Source: Rhodopseudomonas sp. P2A-2r
Lineage (GTDB): Bacteria > Pseudomonadota > Alphaproteobacteria > Rhizobiales > Xanthobacteraceae
Reading direction: 5' to 3'
DNA: 64,000 nucleotides
Assembly (NCBI RefSeq): GCF_026015985.1
Contig: NZ_CP110389.1
Span: 1,706,001 to 1,770,000 of the forward strand
Made by a program: the position numbers and the translations under genes. How positions within the stretch are numbered: the stretch's first letter is position 1; every line of letters starts with the position of its first letter. This document shows positions 1 to 9,387 of this stretch, piece by piece. The notes under the pieces were generated by a model, which had not been told where the DNA came from, ran no database searches, and worked only from the letters and a program-made list of their open reading frames with translations.

Positions 1-818
1 ATCTGCCGAAGCTCGCCTCCGGCGAGTGGGTCGGCTGCTTCGGCCTCACCGAGCCCGATGCCGGTTCCGATCCCGGCGGCATGAAGACCCGGGCCGAGAA
101 GTGCGCCGACGGCTACCGCATCACCGGTTCCAAGATGTGGATCTCCAACGCGCCGATCGCCGACGTGTTCGTGGTGTGGGCGAAGTCCGCCGAGCACAAC
201 AACCAGATCCGTGGCTTCATTCTCGAGAAGGGCATGAAGGGCCTGTCGGCACCGAAGATCGGCGGCAAGCTCTCCTTGCGCGCCTCGATCACCGGCGAGA
301 TCGTGATGGACGGCGTGGTGGTGCCCGAGAGCGCGATGCTGCCTAACGTGTCCGGCCTGAAGGGCCCGTTCGGCTGTCTCAACCGCGCGCGCTACGGCAT
401 CTCCTGGGGCGTGCTCGGCGCCGCCGAGGACTGCATGGCGCGCGCCCGCCAATACACGCTGGACCGCAAGCAGTTCAACCGTCCGCTCGCCGCCACCCAG
501 CTGGTGCAGAAGAAGCTTGCCGACATGCTGACCGAAATCTCGCTCGGCCTGCAGGGCTCGCTCCGCGTCGGCCGTCTGATGGATGAAGGCAATTTCCACC
601 CGGACATGATCTCGCTGGTGAAGCGCAACAATTGCGGCAAGTCGCTGGACATCGCCCGCATGGCCCGCGACATGCACGGCGGCAACGGCATCCAGATCGA
701 ATACCACGTGATGCGCCACGCCCAGAACCTCGAGACCGTGAACACCTACGAGGGCACGCATGACGTCCACGCGCTGATCCTCGGCCGCGCCATCACCGGT
801 ATCCAGGCGTTCGGCTAG
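1..818 (+). CDS. gcdH: Glutaryl-CoA dehydrogenase, 3' part (5' end outside window)
   Basis: Open from the window edge (codon phase begins at base 3) to a TAG at 816-818, giving the last 271 residues of an acyl-CoA dehydrogenase fold flavoprotein. The start of the visible part holds the FAD/substrate stretch [13 protein letters not shown]. Near the C-terminus is [19 protein letters not shown], whose Glu in YEGTHD is the catalytic base of glutaryl-CoA dehydrogenases. This ending is typical of GcdH, which oxidises and decarboxylates glutaryl-CoA to crotonyl-CoA in lysine, tryptophan and aromatic degradation. The ATG at 81 is internal. A strong terminator follows the stop, so this is the end of its transcription unit. 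Confidence 0.88.
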   Translation, partial: LPKLASGEWVGCFGLTEPDAGSDPGGMKTRAEKCADGYRITGSKMWISNAPIADVFVVWAKSAEHNNQIRGFILEKGMKGLSAPKIGGKLSLRASITGEIVMDGVVVPESAMLPNVSGLKGPFGCLNRARYGISWGVLGAAEDCMARARQYTLDRKQFNRPLAATQLVQKKLADMLTEISLGLQGSLRVGRLMDEGNFHPDMISLVKRNNCGKSLDIARMARDMHGGNGIQIEYHVMRHAQNLETVNTYEGTHDVHALILGRAITGIQAFG

Positions 819-842
819 CCGCTCCCGCCATCCGTATTTCGA

Positions 843-874
843 AATGCCCGGCCTCGTGCCGGGCATTTTGTTTT
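843..874 (+). terminator. Rho-independent terminator after gcdH
   Basis: A 10-bp perfect stem (AATGCCCGGC / GCCGGGCATT) with a 5-base loop is followed by TT G TTTT. It lies 25 bases after the gcdH stop and isolates it from the Rrf2 gene. Confidence 0.85.
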
Positions 875-897
875 GAGGGCTTAAAAAGCCATGCGGC

Positions 898-937
898 TTG
901 ACGGTCGCTCTTTCATGTATCATCATAAGTTACATGA
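898..937 (+). promoter_or_regulatory. Promoter and palindromic operator overlapping the Rrf2 start codon
   Basis: TTGACG at 898-903 resembles a -35 box. About 17-18 bases on lies an AT-rich stretch (CATCATA) that could act as -10. The dyad TCATGTA-N11-TACATGA (913-937) has perfect 7-bp arms and covers the putative -10 and the ATG at 934. An Rrf2 repressor binding here would block its own transcription, and the transcript would be nearly leaderless. This is inferred from spacing and symmetry only. Confidence 0.5.
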
Positions 938-1389
938 GACGAGACAACCGCCTGTCTGCCACGTTGCACGCGTTGCTGCACATGGCCGAGCAAAACCGGC
1001 CGATGACCTCGGCCGAGCTGGCGATGTGCATGGCCACCAATGCCGTGGTGGTCCGTCGCACCATGGCCGGACTGCGCAAGGCTGGCCTGGTGCGCTCCGA
1101 AAAGGGCCATGGCGGCGGCTGGCAGATCGCGCGCGATCTTTCGGCGGTGACGCTGAAGGACATCTATGACGCGCTGGGCAAGCCCGGCCTGATGGCCATG
1201 GGCATTCATCTCGAAAGCCCGTCCTGTCTCGTCGAGCAGGCGGTCAACCGCGCGCTCACCTCGGCCTTTGCCGATGCAGAGGCCGTCCTGATCGGCCGGC
1301 TCGGTGACGTCACGCTGGCGCAGCTCGCGGCGGATTTTCACGCACGCGCGGTCGGCCATCGCAACAAGATGCAGGAGAAGAAGAAATGA
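934..1389 (+). CDS. Rrf2 family transcriptional regulator
   Basis: A 151-residue winged-helix repressor. The N-terminal half holds the Rrf2 DNA-binding fold (residues about 5-70, with TSAELAMCMATNAVVVRRTM as recognition region and EKGHGGGWQIAR as wing). The ATG at 934 is chosen because MRRDNRLSATLHALLHMAE is the usual family start; a TTG at 898 in frame would add 12 unlikely residues. It lacks the three clustered cysteines of IscR/NsrR-type Fe-S sensors and has only scattered Cys. It overlaps the next gene by four bases (ATGA), which couples it to a thioredoxin-reductase-like enzyme, a common Rrf2 partner arrangement. A thiol or redox signal is therefore plausible but not shown. Confidence 0.85.
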   Translation: MRRDNRLSATLHALLHMAEQNRPMTSAELAMCMATNAVVVRRTMAGLRKAGLVRSEKGHGGGWQIARDLSAVTLKDIYDALGKPGLMAMGIHLESPSCLVEQAVNRALTSAFADAEAVLIGRLGDVTLAQLAADFHARAVGHRNKMQEKKK

Positions 1390-2293
1390 CCTTTGACGCC
1401 ATTGTCGTCGGCGGCAGTTATGCCGGCCTGTCCGCGGCGCTGCAGTTGGCGCGCGCCCGCCGCCGCGTGCTGGTGATGGATTCCGGCCAGCGCCGGAACC
1501 GCTTCGCCGCCCATGCCCATGGGTTTCTCGGCCACGACGGCCGGCCCCCGGCGACATTGCCGCCGATGCCCGCGCGCAACTATTGGCCTATCCGACTGTG
1601 GAATGGGCGGATACGAAGGCGACCTCCGGCGAGGGCGCGACCGGTAGCTTCTCGATCGGCACCGCGACCGGTGCACGCTATTACGGTCGGCGCGTCATCC
1701 TCGCCGTGGGCGTCGCCGATACGCTGCCGGCGCTTCCCGGCCTTGCGGAGCGCTGGGGCAAGACCGTGTTCCATTGCCCGTATTGCGACGGCTATGAACT
1801 CGATCAGGGCCGCATCGGTGTGCTGGCGTCGTCGGAGATGTCGATGCATCACGCTTTGATGCTGCCGGACTGGGGATCGACGACGCTGTTTCTCAACGAC
1901 GCCTTCGCGCCGGACGCCGGGCAGCTTGCCCAACTGCAGGCGCGCAACGTCGCCATCGAGCGCGCGCCGATCGTTCGGCTCTCCGGCGCCTCCCTCGATG
2001 TCGAACTCGTGGACGGTCGCACCATTGCGCTCGACGGCATGTTCACGCTGACGCGCACGGGTCCATCGTCGCCGCTCGGCGCGCAGCTTGGCTGCGTCAC
2101 GGAGGACGGCCCGATGGGGCCGTTCCTGCAGACCGATGCCTTCAAGGAAACCTCCGTTCCCGGCATTTTTGCCTGCGGCGACGTGGCGCGTCCGATGGGT
2201 TCGGTGGCTTTCGCGGTGGCAGACGGCGCGATGGCGGGCGTCGGCGTCCACCGCTCGCTGATCTTCAGCCCGGATCGCGTGGCCGGCGCATAG
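1386..2293 (+). pseudogene. Thioredoxin-reductase-like NAD(P)/FAD oxidoreductase, frameshifted as sequenced
   Basis: The first part (from 1386) has the FAD-binding Rossmann motif VVGGSYAGLSAAL and ends in the wrong frame after GHDGRPP. The rest is open in another frame to the stop at 2293, with the redox motif CPYC at residues about 135-138 and the FAD motif GIFACGDVARP. Adding one C to the C5 run at 1545-1549 joins them into about 302 residues, the usual length for the family. The CPYC site places it with thioredoxin-reductase-like flavoproteins often found beside Rrf2 regulators; its electron acceptor is unknown. Both halves are well conserved, so the break may be a sequencing error. Confidence 0.8.
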
Positions 2294-2390
2294 CTGCAGC
2301 GAGTTGCGGCTGTTTGATTTCCCGCCAAGGGTTGCTAGTCATCGGAGGCGTCCGGTGACCAGCCCGGACACAGGCGCGGAAGGACCGACC

Positions 2391-3308
2391 ATGAGCGACA
2401 ACGACGACGTCCCGTTCAACCGCGACTATCCGCTGGCCCCGGGCGTGGTCGATCATGTCCGCCCCGGCGTGCGGCGAGTCCTGTGCAACAACCCGTCGCC
2501 GTTCACCTTCACCGGCACCAACAGCTACATTATCGGCGAGGGCAAGGTCGCGATCATCGATCCCGGCCCACGCAACGATGCCCATATTCAGGCGCTGCTC
2601 GATGCGGTGAAGGGCGAGACCGTCACCCACATCATCGTCACCCATACCCACAGCGACCACTCGCCGAACACCGCAGCACTCAAGGCAGCGACCGGCGCCA
2701 CGGTCTATGCCGAGGGCGCGCATCGCGCCTCGCGCCCGCGCTACGAGAGCGAAATGCATTCGCCGGAATCCGGCGCCGACCGCGATTTTCGACCCGACGT
2801 TCTGGTCGAAGACGGCGAGACGATCGAGGGCGACGGCTGGGCGCTGGAAGGCGTGGCGACGCCGGGCCACACCGCCAACCACATGGCCGTCGCCTGGCGC
2901 GAGCGCGGTTATCTGTTCGTGGCCGATCACGTGATGGGCTGGTCGACGTCGATCGTGGCGCCGCCAGATGGGTCGATGGTCGACTACATGGCTTCGCTGG
3001 ACAAGCTGGCGGCGCGCCCGGAGGACCTGTATTTCTCCGGCCACGGCCCGGAAATTCCCGACGCGCGAAAGTACGTCCGCTTCCTGATCCGCCATCGCAG
3101 GGCCCGCGAAGCCTCGATCCTGCATCGCCTGGCCAAGGGTGAAGCCGATATCCCGACCCTGGTGCGTGCGATCTATATCGGCATCGACCCGCGCCTCACC
3201 GGCGCTGCCGGCTATTCGGTGCTGGCGCACCTGGAAGATCTGGTCGCGCGCGGTGTGGTGGTGACATCAGGCGATCCGGTGATCGGTGGCAGCTACCGGA
3301 TGGCGTGA
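2391..3308 (+). CDS. MBL-fold metallo-hydrolase (LACTB2-like)
   Basis: A 305-residue metallo-beta-lactamase fold protein. The metal motif HTHSDH sits at about residues 84-89, with further ligands in ATPGHTANH and VADHVMG and the late His in SGHGPEI. After the hydrolase fold, residues about 225-300 form a winged-helix-like tail, as in human LACTB2 and its bacterial relatives, some of which are endoribonucleases. The ATG at 2391 is preceded by AAGGA at 2379-2383. The ORF is open upstream to 2304 but that part has no family character. It stands alone between two unrelated genes, so the natural substrate cannot be read from context. Confidence 0.85.
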   Translation: MSDNDDVPFNRDYPLAPGVVDHVRPGVRRVLCNNPSPFTFTGTNSYIIGEGKVAIIDPGPRNDAHIQALLDAVKGETVTHIIVTHTHSDHSPNTAALKAATGATVYAEGAHRASRPRYESEMHSPESGADRDFRPDVLVEDGETIEGDGWALEGVATPGHTANHMAVAWRERGYLFVADHVMGWSTSIVAPPDGSMVDYMASLDKLAARPEDLYFSGHGPEIPDARKYVRFLIRHRRAREASILHRLAKGEADIPTLVRAIYIGIDPRLTGAAGYSVLAHLEDLVARGVVVTSGDPVIGGSYRMA

Positions 3309-3334
3309 TCGACACGCCTCCAAACTCTCAACTG

Positions 3335-3454
3335 TCATCGCCCGGCCTGGCGCGCAATTGCGCGCCGGGACCGGGCGACCCAGTCAACACCGGCGCCTGT
3401 GATGAAGCCGCAAGGTCTGCGTGGACTGGGTCACCCGCTTTCGCGGGTGACGAC
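3335..3454. repeat. Dispersed palindromic element, family A, copy 1
   Basis: Two adjoining hairpin modules: a CGCCCGG...CCGGGCG arm ending in CCCAGT, a short spacer, then ACTGGGTCACCCGC...GCGGGTGACGAC. The same two modules occur in inverse orientation at 37390-37492. It fills the gap between convergent genes. Confidence 0.75.
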
Positions 3455-3479
3455 AAGCTGAGCGCTTGGCGTCTTCGCT

Positions 3480-4325
3480 CTACTTCTTCGCCACACCCTT
3501 CGCCGGCGCCTTCGGTGCCGTCGGCTTCTTCGGCGCCGGTGTGTTTTCCGCCGCCGTGTTGATATCCTCGATCAGCTTTGTGACCCGCGCCGCATTGCTG
3601 CCGAGGTCGCTTTCGAAATAGCGCGACGAAGAGCGGATATCGACCCGCGAGCCCTCGCCGTCCGGGGTCACGCGAATGGTGACGTCCTCGCGAAAGCCCA
3701 TGATCGGGGTGCGCGCCACGGCCTCGATACGGCCGATGCGCCGCGGCGGCTGCGGCGCGCGCTCGTCGATGATCAGCCATTTGCGTTTGTTGACCACAGC
3801 AAGCGCCACCTCATAAGCGCGCTGCACGGGGACATCGAGATCGACCGGCTCGATGTCCGGCCAGGCGGCGCGCTGCAACTCGGCGGAATACAGCCCGGCA
3901 TAGACCGCGGTATTGGTGCCGTCGCCGGTGCGCAGCCGGGCCAGCGCCTCGAAGCGCGGCGGATCGATCGGGTCGGTGGTGATGTCGTGGATCGCTGGTA
4001 GCTTGCGGTATTGCAAAGCGAGGTAAGCGGGGTAGGCGAGGATGACGACGTCGAGCGCCAGCGCCAGCAGGATCCGGCTCATGCCGCGCGTGCCGTTGCG
4101 CCAGATCGCCACGAAGCCTGCCAGCGCCACCAGGATGGACAGGCAGGCAAAACCCAGCGCGCCAAAGAACGTCGCCAGCGCCGGCTTCACTTCGAGGAAC
4201 CCGAAGCGGACGATGGCGATGGAGACCACCGCGGCCACTGCCGCAAATACCGCCAGCCGCCGCGCCCACGCGGCCAGGCTGGACACCGGCTCCATCTGGT
4301 AGGGCGCGGAAAACCTGCGGGCCAT
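3480..4325 (-). CDS. DUF1499 domain membrane protein
   Basis: A 281-residue protein with three hydrophobic segments in the first 120 residues (around SLAAWARRLAVFAAVAAVVS, ALATFFGALGFACLSILVA and ILLALALDVVILAYPAYLA). A soluble DUF1499 domain follows (residues about 130-255) with the typical WPDIEPVDLDVP and GFREDVTIRV stretches. The tail is rich in Lys, Pro and Ala. The start at 4325 is chosen because the ORF upstream to 4397 has no membrane or family features. DUF1499 proteins are widespread in alphaproteobacteria, but no function is established. It converges on the MBL gene across a palindromic repeat. Confidence 0.8.
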   Translation of the reverse strand: MARRFSAPYQMEPVSSLAAWARRLAVFAAVAAVVSIAIVRFGFLEVKPALATFFGALGFACLSILVALAGFVAIWRNGTRGMSRILLALALDVVILAYPAYLALQYRKLPAIHDITTDPIDPPRFEALARLRTGDGTNTAVYAGLYSAELQRAAWPDIEPVDLDVPVQRAYEVALAVVNKRKWLIIDERAPQPPRRIGRIEAVARTPIMGFREDVTIRVTPDGEGSRVDIRSSSRYFESDLGSNAARVTKLIEDINTAAENTPAPKKPTAPKAPAKGVAKK

Positions 4326-4598
4326 GTTTCGAATTTCTGTCGGTTGGGGCGGGCGACCGCGTGCGGCCAGGCTGCAAATCTGTTCGCTTGAGACCACGGT
4401 GGACGCGGAAGTTCAAGGGTGGAGTGTGCCGTGCGAGCGGTCGGGCGGCCCGCCGCAGGCACGGGGTTATTCCATCAGATTATGCAATAGTGGCTTTCAT
4501 TTTTTATCCATTAATCCTGAAATCGAGGATGTTTATGTTGCCTTCACCGATGCGGCGCCCCTCGCTAGCCGCGAAGGGCAAAATTCAGGAGAGATGTC

Positions 4599-5491
4599 AT
4601 GACCGTTCACGTCACCCCTTCCGCCGTTCCGATGGTCCATCTGCGTAACGTCCAGGTTGACGGCATCGAGATGTTCTATCGCGAGGCCGGCAACCCCGCC
4701 CACCCGACGTTGCTGCTGCTTCACGGGTTCCCGACCTCGTCGCATATGTTTCGCAACCTCATTCCGATGCTGGCGGATCGCTTCCATGTCGTCGCTCCGG
4801 ACTTGCCGGGTTTCGGCTTCACGGTCGTCCCGGCGGCGGCGAACTTCACCTACAGTTTCGGCAATCTAGCCCGGACGGTGGAGGGCTTCGTCGATGCGCT
4901 CGGCCTCAAGCGTTACGCGATCTATGTTTTCGACTACGGCGCGCCGACCGGCTATCGGCTTGCACTGGCGCGGCCCCAGCAGGTCACCGCGATCATCTCG
5001 CAAAACGGCAATGCTTATGAGGATGGCCTCAGCACCGGATGGAATCCGATACAGACCTACTGGCGCGAACCTGTCGCTGCCAACCGCGCCGCGCTTCGCG
5101 CCATGCTGACCCTGAAACCACCAAGTGGCAATATGTGCACGGGGTGTCGGACGAAAAGCTCGTCGCGCCGGAATCTTATACGCTCGATTCAGCGCTGCTG
5201 GCGCGGCCGGGCAATGACGAGATCCAACTCGACCTGTTCCTCGACTATGCCAGCAATGTCGCTCTCTATCCGGCGTTTCAGAAATACTTCGCTACGGCGA
5301 AGCCGCCGCTGCTGGCGGTATGGGGCAAGCACGATCCGTTCTTTCTGCCGCCCGGAGCAGAGGCGTATCGCCGCGACATTCCGGATGCCGAAGTGCACCT
5401 GCTCGATACCGGCCACTTCGCACTGGAAACCCATGCAGCCGAGATTGCCGAGAAAATCGCGGATTTTCTGGGCCGCAAGGTTGTGGCTTGA
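4599..5491 (+). pseudogene. Alpha/beta hydrolase (haloalkane-dehalogenase-like), frameshifted as sequenced
   Basis: The first 170 residues contain LLLLHGFPTSSHMFRNLI (HG oxyanion motif) and VFDYGAPTGYRLAL, where the elbow carries Asp rather than Ser, as in haloalkane dehalogenases and related hydrolases. The frame then breaks. The second part, in another frame to the TGA at 5489-5491, holds WGKHDPFF (acid region) and DTGHFALETH (catalytic His). One extra C in the run at 5110-5112 gives a continuous 297-residue protein through MLTPETTKWQYVHG. AGGAGAG precedes the ATG. The function of the intact enzyme is uncertain: dehalogenase, epoxide hydrolase or ester hydrolase. Confidence 0.75.
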
Positions 5492-5498
5492 GTTCATC

Positions 5499-5537
5499 GA
5501 CCGTCCTCTCCCCGCGAAGTGCGGGGAGAGGACGGTC
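5499..5537. terminator. Perfect 17-bp hairpin between convergent genes
   Basis: GACCGTCCTCTCCCCGC, loop GAAGT, then its perfect complement. There is no T-run on either side, so it may act as a factor-assisted bidirectional terminator. Its core matches the outer hairpins of the family C repeat at 46672-46923. Confidence 0.6.
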
Positions 5538-5547
5538 GGAGAGTTGC

Positions 5548-7176
5548 TTACGCCGCTGCGGTCGGCAGGCTGTAGGTTTTGAACTGGTCGCGCAGCGCGG
5601 TCTTCAGGATCTTGCCCGTCGCCGTGTGCGGGATCGCCTCCACGAACACCACGTCGTCGGGCAGCCACCATTTGGCGATCTTGCCGTCCATGTACGCCAG
5701 TAGTTCCTCGCGGGTCGCGGTCTCGCCGGCCTTGAGCTGCACGATCAGCAGGGGGCGCTCGTCCCATTTGGGATGATAGACGCCGATCACCGCGGCCTCT
5801 GCCACCTTGGGATGGCCGACCGCGAGGTTCTCCAGGTCGATCGACGAGATCCACTCACCGCCGGACTTGATCACGTCCTTGGAGCGGTCGGTGATGCGCA
5901 TGTAGCCGTGCTTGTCGATGGTCGCGACGTCGCCGGTGTCGAAGTAGCCTTCCTCGTCGAGGATGTTGGTGTCGACACGGAAGTAGGCGGCGGACACCGA
6001 GGGGCCACGGACCTTGAGCCGGCCGAAGGTCTTGCCGTCCCACGGCAGCTTGTTACCGGCATCGTCGGTGATCTTCATCTCGACGCCGAACGGCGGATAG
6101 CCCTGAGTCTGCAGCACGTCGAGCCGCTCGTCGCCCTCGAGCTTGTCGAATGGCGGCTTCAGAGCCGCAAGCGTGCCGATCGGGCTCATCTCGGTCATGC
6201 CCCAGGCATGGCGCGCGCTGATGCCCATGTCGATGAAGGCCTTGATCATCGAGCGCGGCATCGCCGAGCCGCCGCACACCACCATGCGCAGGTCGGGCAG
6301 CTTGAGATTGTTGGCCGCCATGTGGTTGAGCAACATCAGCCACACCGTCGGCACGCCGGCGGTGTGCGTCACCTTCTCGGTGGCCAGCAGCTCATAGATC
6401 GAGGCGCCGTCCATCTTGGCGCCGGGGAACACCAGCTTGGTGCCCATCGACGGCGCCGAGAATGCGATGCCCCAGCTGTTCGCGTGGAACAAGGGCACCA
6501 CCGGCAGCATGGTGTCGGCGGCATTGGCGCCGAGCGAATCGCCGGTATTGGCCATCAGCGCGTGCAGCACGTTGGAGCGGTGCGAATACAGCACGCCCTT
6601 GGGATCGCCCGTGGTGCCCGAGGTGTAGCACATGGCGGCGGCGGTGTTTTCGTCGAACATCTTCCAGGCGAAGTCGCCATCGGCTTCGGCGATCCAGTCC
6701 TCATAGGCGACCGCGTTCTTCAGCGTGGTCTGCGGCATGTGCGCCTTGTCGGTCAGCACGATGTAGCGCTCGACTGATGGCAGCTGGTCGGCGATCTTTT
6801 CGAGGATCGGGATGAAGGTGAGGTCGACCATCACGATGCGATCCTGCGCATGGTTGATGATCCAGGCGATCTGGTCTGGGAACAGGCGTGGATTGACGGT
6901 GTGGCAGATGGCGCCGAGACCCATGATGCCGTACCACGTCTCCAGGTGGCGCCAGGTATTCCAGGCGATGGTGGCGACGCGGTCGCCCATCCGGATGCCG
7001 TCGCGATCGAGGCGTTGGGCGACCTTCAGGGCACGGGCGCGAATTTGGGCGTAGTTAGTACGATGGATGGGGCCTTCGACCGACCGGGTGACGACTTCGC
7101 GTTCGCCATGGACCAGCGCGGCATGATCGATAATCCGATGACACAGCATAGGCCAGTCTTGCATCAACCCGAGCAT
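5548..7176 (-). CDS. Fatty-acyl-CoA ligase (AMP-binding, FadD-like)
   Basis: A complete 542-residue acyl-CoA synthetase of the ANL superfamily. It shows the phosphate-binding motif [13 protein letters not shown] (residues about 185-197), the adenine region [12 protein letters not shown], the [11 protein letters not shown] hinge motif, and the C-terminal [15 protein letters not shown] and TATGKILK lysine motif. It activates a fatty acid with ATP and CoA; length and motifs match medium/long-chain ligases of Bradyrhizobium type. It is a single gene, convergent with the hydrolase at 4599 and divergent from the extensin-like gene at 7251. Chain-length preference cannot be inferred. Confidence 0.88.
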   Translation of the reverse strand: MLGLMQDWPMLCHRIIDHAALVHGEREVVTRSVEGPIHRTNYAQIRARALKVAQRLDRDGIRMGDRVATIAWNTWRHLETWYGIMGLGAICHTVNPRLFPDQIAWIINHAQDRIVMVDLTFIPILEKIADQLPSVERYIVLTDKAHMPQTTLKNAVAYEDWIAEADGDFAWKMFDENTAAAMCYTSGTTGDPKGVLYSHRSNVLHALMANTGDSLGANAADTMLPVVPLFHANSWGIAFSAPSMGTKLVFPGAKMDGASIYELLATEKVTHTAGVPTVWLMLLNHMAANNLKLPDLRMVVCGGSAMPRSMIKAFIDMGISARHAWGMTEMSPIGTLAALKPPFDKLEGDERLDVLQTQGYPPFGVEMKITDDAGNKLPWDGKTFGRLKVRGPSVSAAYFRVDTNILDEEGYFDTGDVATIDKHGYMRITDRSKDVIKSGGEWISSIDLENLAVGHPKVAEAAVIGVYHPKWDERPLLIVQLKAGETATREELLAYMDGKIAKWWLPDDVVFVEAIPHTATGKILKTALRDQFKTYSLPTAAA

Positions 7177-7250
7177 TCGAACGTTCCTCCGCGATTTGAC
7201 TTGTCTTGTCGGGCCTCCTCTCGGGAGTTCTTAGCCGACAAGGACTTGGG

Positions 7251-8339
7251 ATGAACTTTAGCGTGCGGAACCGGTTGCGGGAATGGTCTTGTGGGAGATC
7301 TGGATGCGACCAAAGGCCTAACGCCGTGGCCGCCTTGCTGGTGTTGCTGCTCTGCGCTGCACCGGCGCAGGCCTACCTGACCGGCCACAGCGTGCCGCTG
7401 CCGAAGCCGCGGCCGGCCGAGGCCCCGGTGACCGACCTGCAGACGCCCGCAGAGGCCGACAAGGGCGACAAGCCGGCCGAGGCCGCGGCGCCGGTCGCCG
7501 AAAAGCGACCGGCCGAACCGCCGCCGCCATCGGCCTGCCGGGTGGCGCTCGATGACAGTATCGCCATTGCGCCCAGCGTTCCCGACATCAAGGGGCCGGG
7601 CGCCTGTGGCGGCCCGGACATGGTCCATCTCGAGGCGGTGATCCTGCCCGACAGGACGCGCGTGCCGCTGAAGCCGGGCGGCACCATGCGCTGCACCATG
7701 GCGGCGGCCATTGCCGACTGGATTCGAACGGACATGGCGCCGCTGGCGGCCGGTCTCGGCAGCAAGCTCAGCGAGCTCGACAATTTCGATTCCTTCGATT
7801 GCCGCGGTCGCAATCGCGTGGTCGGCGCCAAGATGTCGGAGCACGGCCGCGCCAATGCGCTCGATGTGCGCGGACTGAAACTCGCCAACGGCCAGAGCAT
7901 CGCCCTCACCGATCGCGCGACCCCGCGTGAGCAGCGCGAAAAGGTGCTGCTGTCGATGTGCACGCGCTTTTCCACCGTTCTGGGGCCGGGCTCTGACGGC
8001 TACCACGAGGACCACATCCATCTCGATCTCGCCGAGCGCCGCAACAACTACAAAATCTGCCAGTGGGATGTCTGGGACCCGCTGCCGCAGGTGGCGCCGC
8101 TGATGCCGGCGATACGTCCCGACGATGCGCCGCCGCGCGAGGTCGCCGACAAAAGTGATGGCAAGGGCGATGGCAAGGCTGAAGCGGCGCCGGCACCCGC
8201 CGTGGCGGAGCAGAGCAGTGCGGCCGAACCCGCGGCCGATGAAGCGGAGCCCGAGCCCGATCGTCCCGTCAAACCAAAGCCCAAGCCGCGCAAGCGCCGC
8301 ACTGCACCGTCGACGTCGCCGTTCAGCTTTTTGCGGTGA
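7251..8339 (+). CDS. Extensin-like family exported protein
   Basis: A 362-residue protein. A hydrophobic stretch AVAALLVLLLCAAPAQA after a basic start is a signal peptide. A Pro/Ala/Glu-rich linker follows (about residues 40-100), then the extensin-like C-terminal domain (about 110-285) with CRVAL, LDNFDSFDCRGRN, HGRANALDVRG and the conserved YHEDHIHLDL. A Lys/Pro/Ala-rich tail ends the protein. The ATG at 7251 has AAGGAC upstream; an in-frame start at 7206 would add 15 residues before it. The HxD...HxH pattern is reminiscent of peptidoglycan peptidases, and the next genes are L,D-transpeptidases, so a cell-wall role is a reasonable inference. Confidence 0.8.
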   Translation: MNFSVRNRLREWSCGRSGCDQRPNAVAALLVLLLCAAPAQAYLTGHSVPLPKPRPAEAPVTDLQTPAEADKGDKPAEAAAPVAEKRPAEPPPPSACRVALDDSIAIAPSVPDIKGPGACGGPDMVHLEAVILPDRTRVPLKPGGTMRCTMAAAIADWIRTDMAPLAAGLGSKLSELDNFDSFDCRGRNRVVGAKMSEHGRANALDVRGLKLANGQSIALTDRATPREQREKVLLSMCTRFSTVLGPGSDGYHEDHIHLDLAERRNNYKICQWDVWDPLPQVAPLMPAIRPDDAPPREVADKSDGKGDGKAEAAPAPAVAEQSSAAEPAADEAEPEPDRPVKPKPKPRKRRTAPSTSPFSFLR

Positions 8340-8395
8340 GCTCCAGCCTCCCGGGAGCTGCGAGCGCTCCGTCGGGGATCGCCCGTATCGCCCAT

Positions 8396-8425
8396 AAAAA
8401 GCGTCGGAAAAACCGGCGCTTTTTT
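8396..8425. terminator. Bidirectional rho-independent terminator
   Basis: AAAAAGCGTCGG, loop AAAAA, CCGGCGCTTTTTT. A-tract and T-tract flank the stem, so it can serve both the extensin-like gene and the convergent L,D-transpeptidase gene. Confidence 0.85.
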
Positions 8426-8448
8426 GAGTTCCTGAAGCTGGTGGATGC

Positions 8449-9138
8449 CTAGTTGGGCGAGCCACCGGTGCCCTGCAGCGCCAGCTTGGAATTGAACGGC
8501 GAGTCGCCGTGGTTCGGCTCCAGCACGACGACGACACTGCCCGGCTTGACCCGGCTGTAGAGGTCGATGACGTCCTCGTTGGTCATGCGGATGCAGCCGG
8601 AGGAGATCGAGGCTCCGATATATTCCGGCTGGTTGGTGCCGTGAATTCGGAACAGGGTGTCCTTGTTGCCCTGATAGAGATACAGCGCCCGGGCGCCGAG
8701 GGGATTGTCGACGCCGCCGGGCACCTGGGCAGGCAGGCCCTCGATGCGGGCGTGGATGTCTTTGGTCGGCGTCCACTTCGGCCATTCGGCCATGTTGCCG
8801 ACACGGGCCACGCCGGAGAATGCCAGGGCTTCCTCGCCGACGGTGACGCCATAGCGGATCGCCTTGCCGCCATCCATCACGTAATAAAGGTAGTGATTGT
8901 CGGAATCGACCACGATGGAACCGGGCAGTTCCTTGCGGTGATAGTCGACGATGGCGCGGCGAAACGGCGCGGCGACCGGGGTATTGACGTAGCGCGCCTT
9001 GGCCAGCTGGGCCTTGTCCTGCGGCTTGAGGCTGGCTTCCGGTGCAGGCTGATAGGTGGTCGAGGTCGCCTGCATGCAGCCCGACATCATCAGGCCGGCG
9101 GCAACCAGAAGTCCCAGTCTAACGATGCGAGACGTCAT
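8449..9138 (-). CDS. L,D-transpeptidase lipoprotein, copy 1
   Basis: A 229-residue YkuD-fold enzyme that crosslinks peptidoglycan (or attaches lipoproteins to it) through a catalytic Cys. The lipobox is LMMSGC (Cys about 20). The active-site stretch is HGTNQPEYIGASISSGCIRM, with catalytic Cys in SSGC, near residue 190. The start at 9138 gives a clean lipoprotein signal; the ORF runs on to 9231 without one. It is followed, reading leftward, by the shared terminator. The gene at 9388-10065 is a close paralogue, and even the upstream DNA is related, so the pair arose by tandem duplication. Confidence 0.9.
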   Translation of the reverse strand: MTSRIVRLGLLVAAGLMMSGCMQATSTTYQPAPEASLKPQDKAQLAKARYVNTPVAAPFRRAIVDYHRKELPGSIVVDSDNHYLYYVMDGGKAIRYGVTVGEEALAFSGVARVGNMAEWPKWTPTKDIHARIEGLPAQVPGGVDNPLGARALYLYQGNKDTLFRIHGTNQPEYIGASISSGCIRMTNEDVIDLYSRVKPGSVVVVLEPNHGDSPFNSKLALQGTGGSPN

Positions 9139-9300
9139 AAAATCATTCCAACTGTAAAGTGGCGCCCATGGCACGCCGATCTTGCGTCGATTCAATTGAG
9201 ATTGAGTATCATCGAAATCGGTAGAATTCACAGTGCTTCCACGCGCATTCGATCACGCCGCGCACAAAGTGTGTCCGATTTGTCGCAGATTTGGCGCCGT
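9139..9300 (-). promoter_or_regulatory. Duplicated upstream region of L,D-transpeptidase copy 1
   Basis: Compared with the region upstream of copy 2 (10066-10230), segments such as ATCATCGAAATCGGTAGAAT / ATTATCGCCGAAACCGGCCG and TGTGTCCGATTTGTCGCAG / TGTGTCCAAATTGTCGCAG align in the same order. The promoter region was therefore copied with the gene. No exact -35/-10 pair is assigned. Confidence 0.5.
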
Positions 9301-9327
9301 GTATCATGCGCGCAGCGCCTTTTCACA

Positions 9328-9362
9328 AAAAGAAGGCGCCGGTTGCGACCGACGCCTTCTTC
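9328..9362 (-). terminator. Terminator after L,D-transpeptidase copy 2
   Basis: On the minus strand AGAAGGCGTCGGT...ACCGGCGCCTTCT is followed by TTTTTGTG. It separates the two paralogues into independent transcripts. Confidence 0.75.
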
Positions 9363-9387
9363 AATTCTAAAATTCTGCCGCAGGCGA

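Noticed and set aside
5039..5130. Separate gene starting at 5039
   Set aside because: Its first 25 codons are the out-of-frame part of the hydrolase; the real protein joins at the frame break near 5110.
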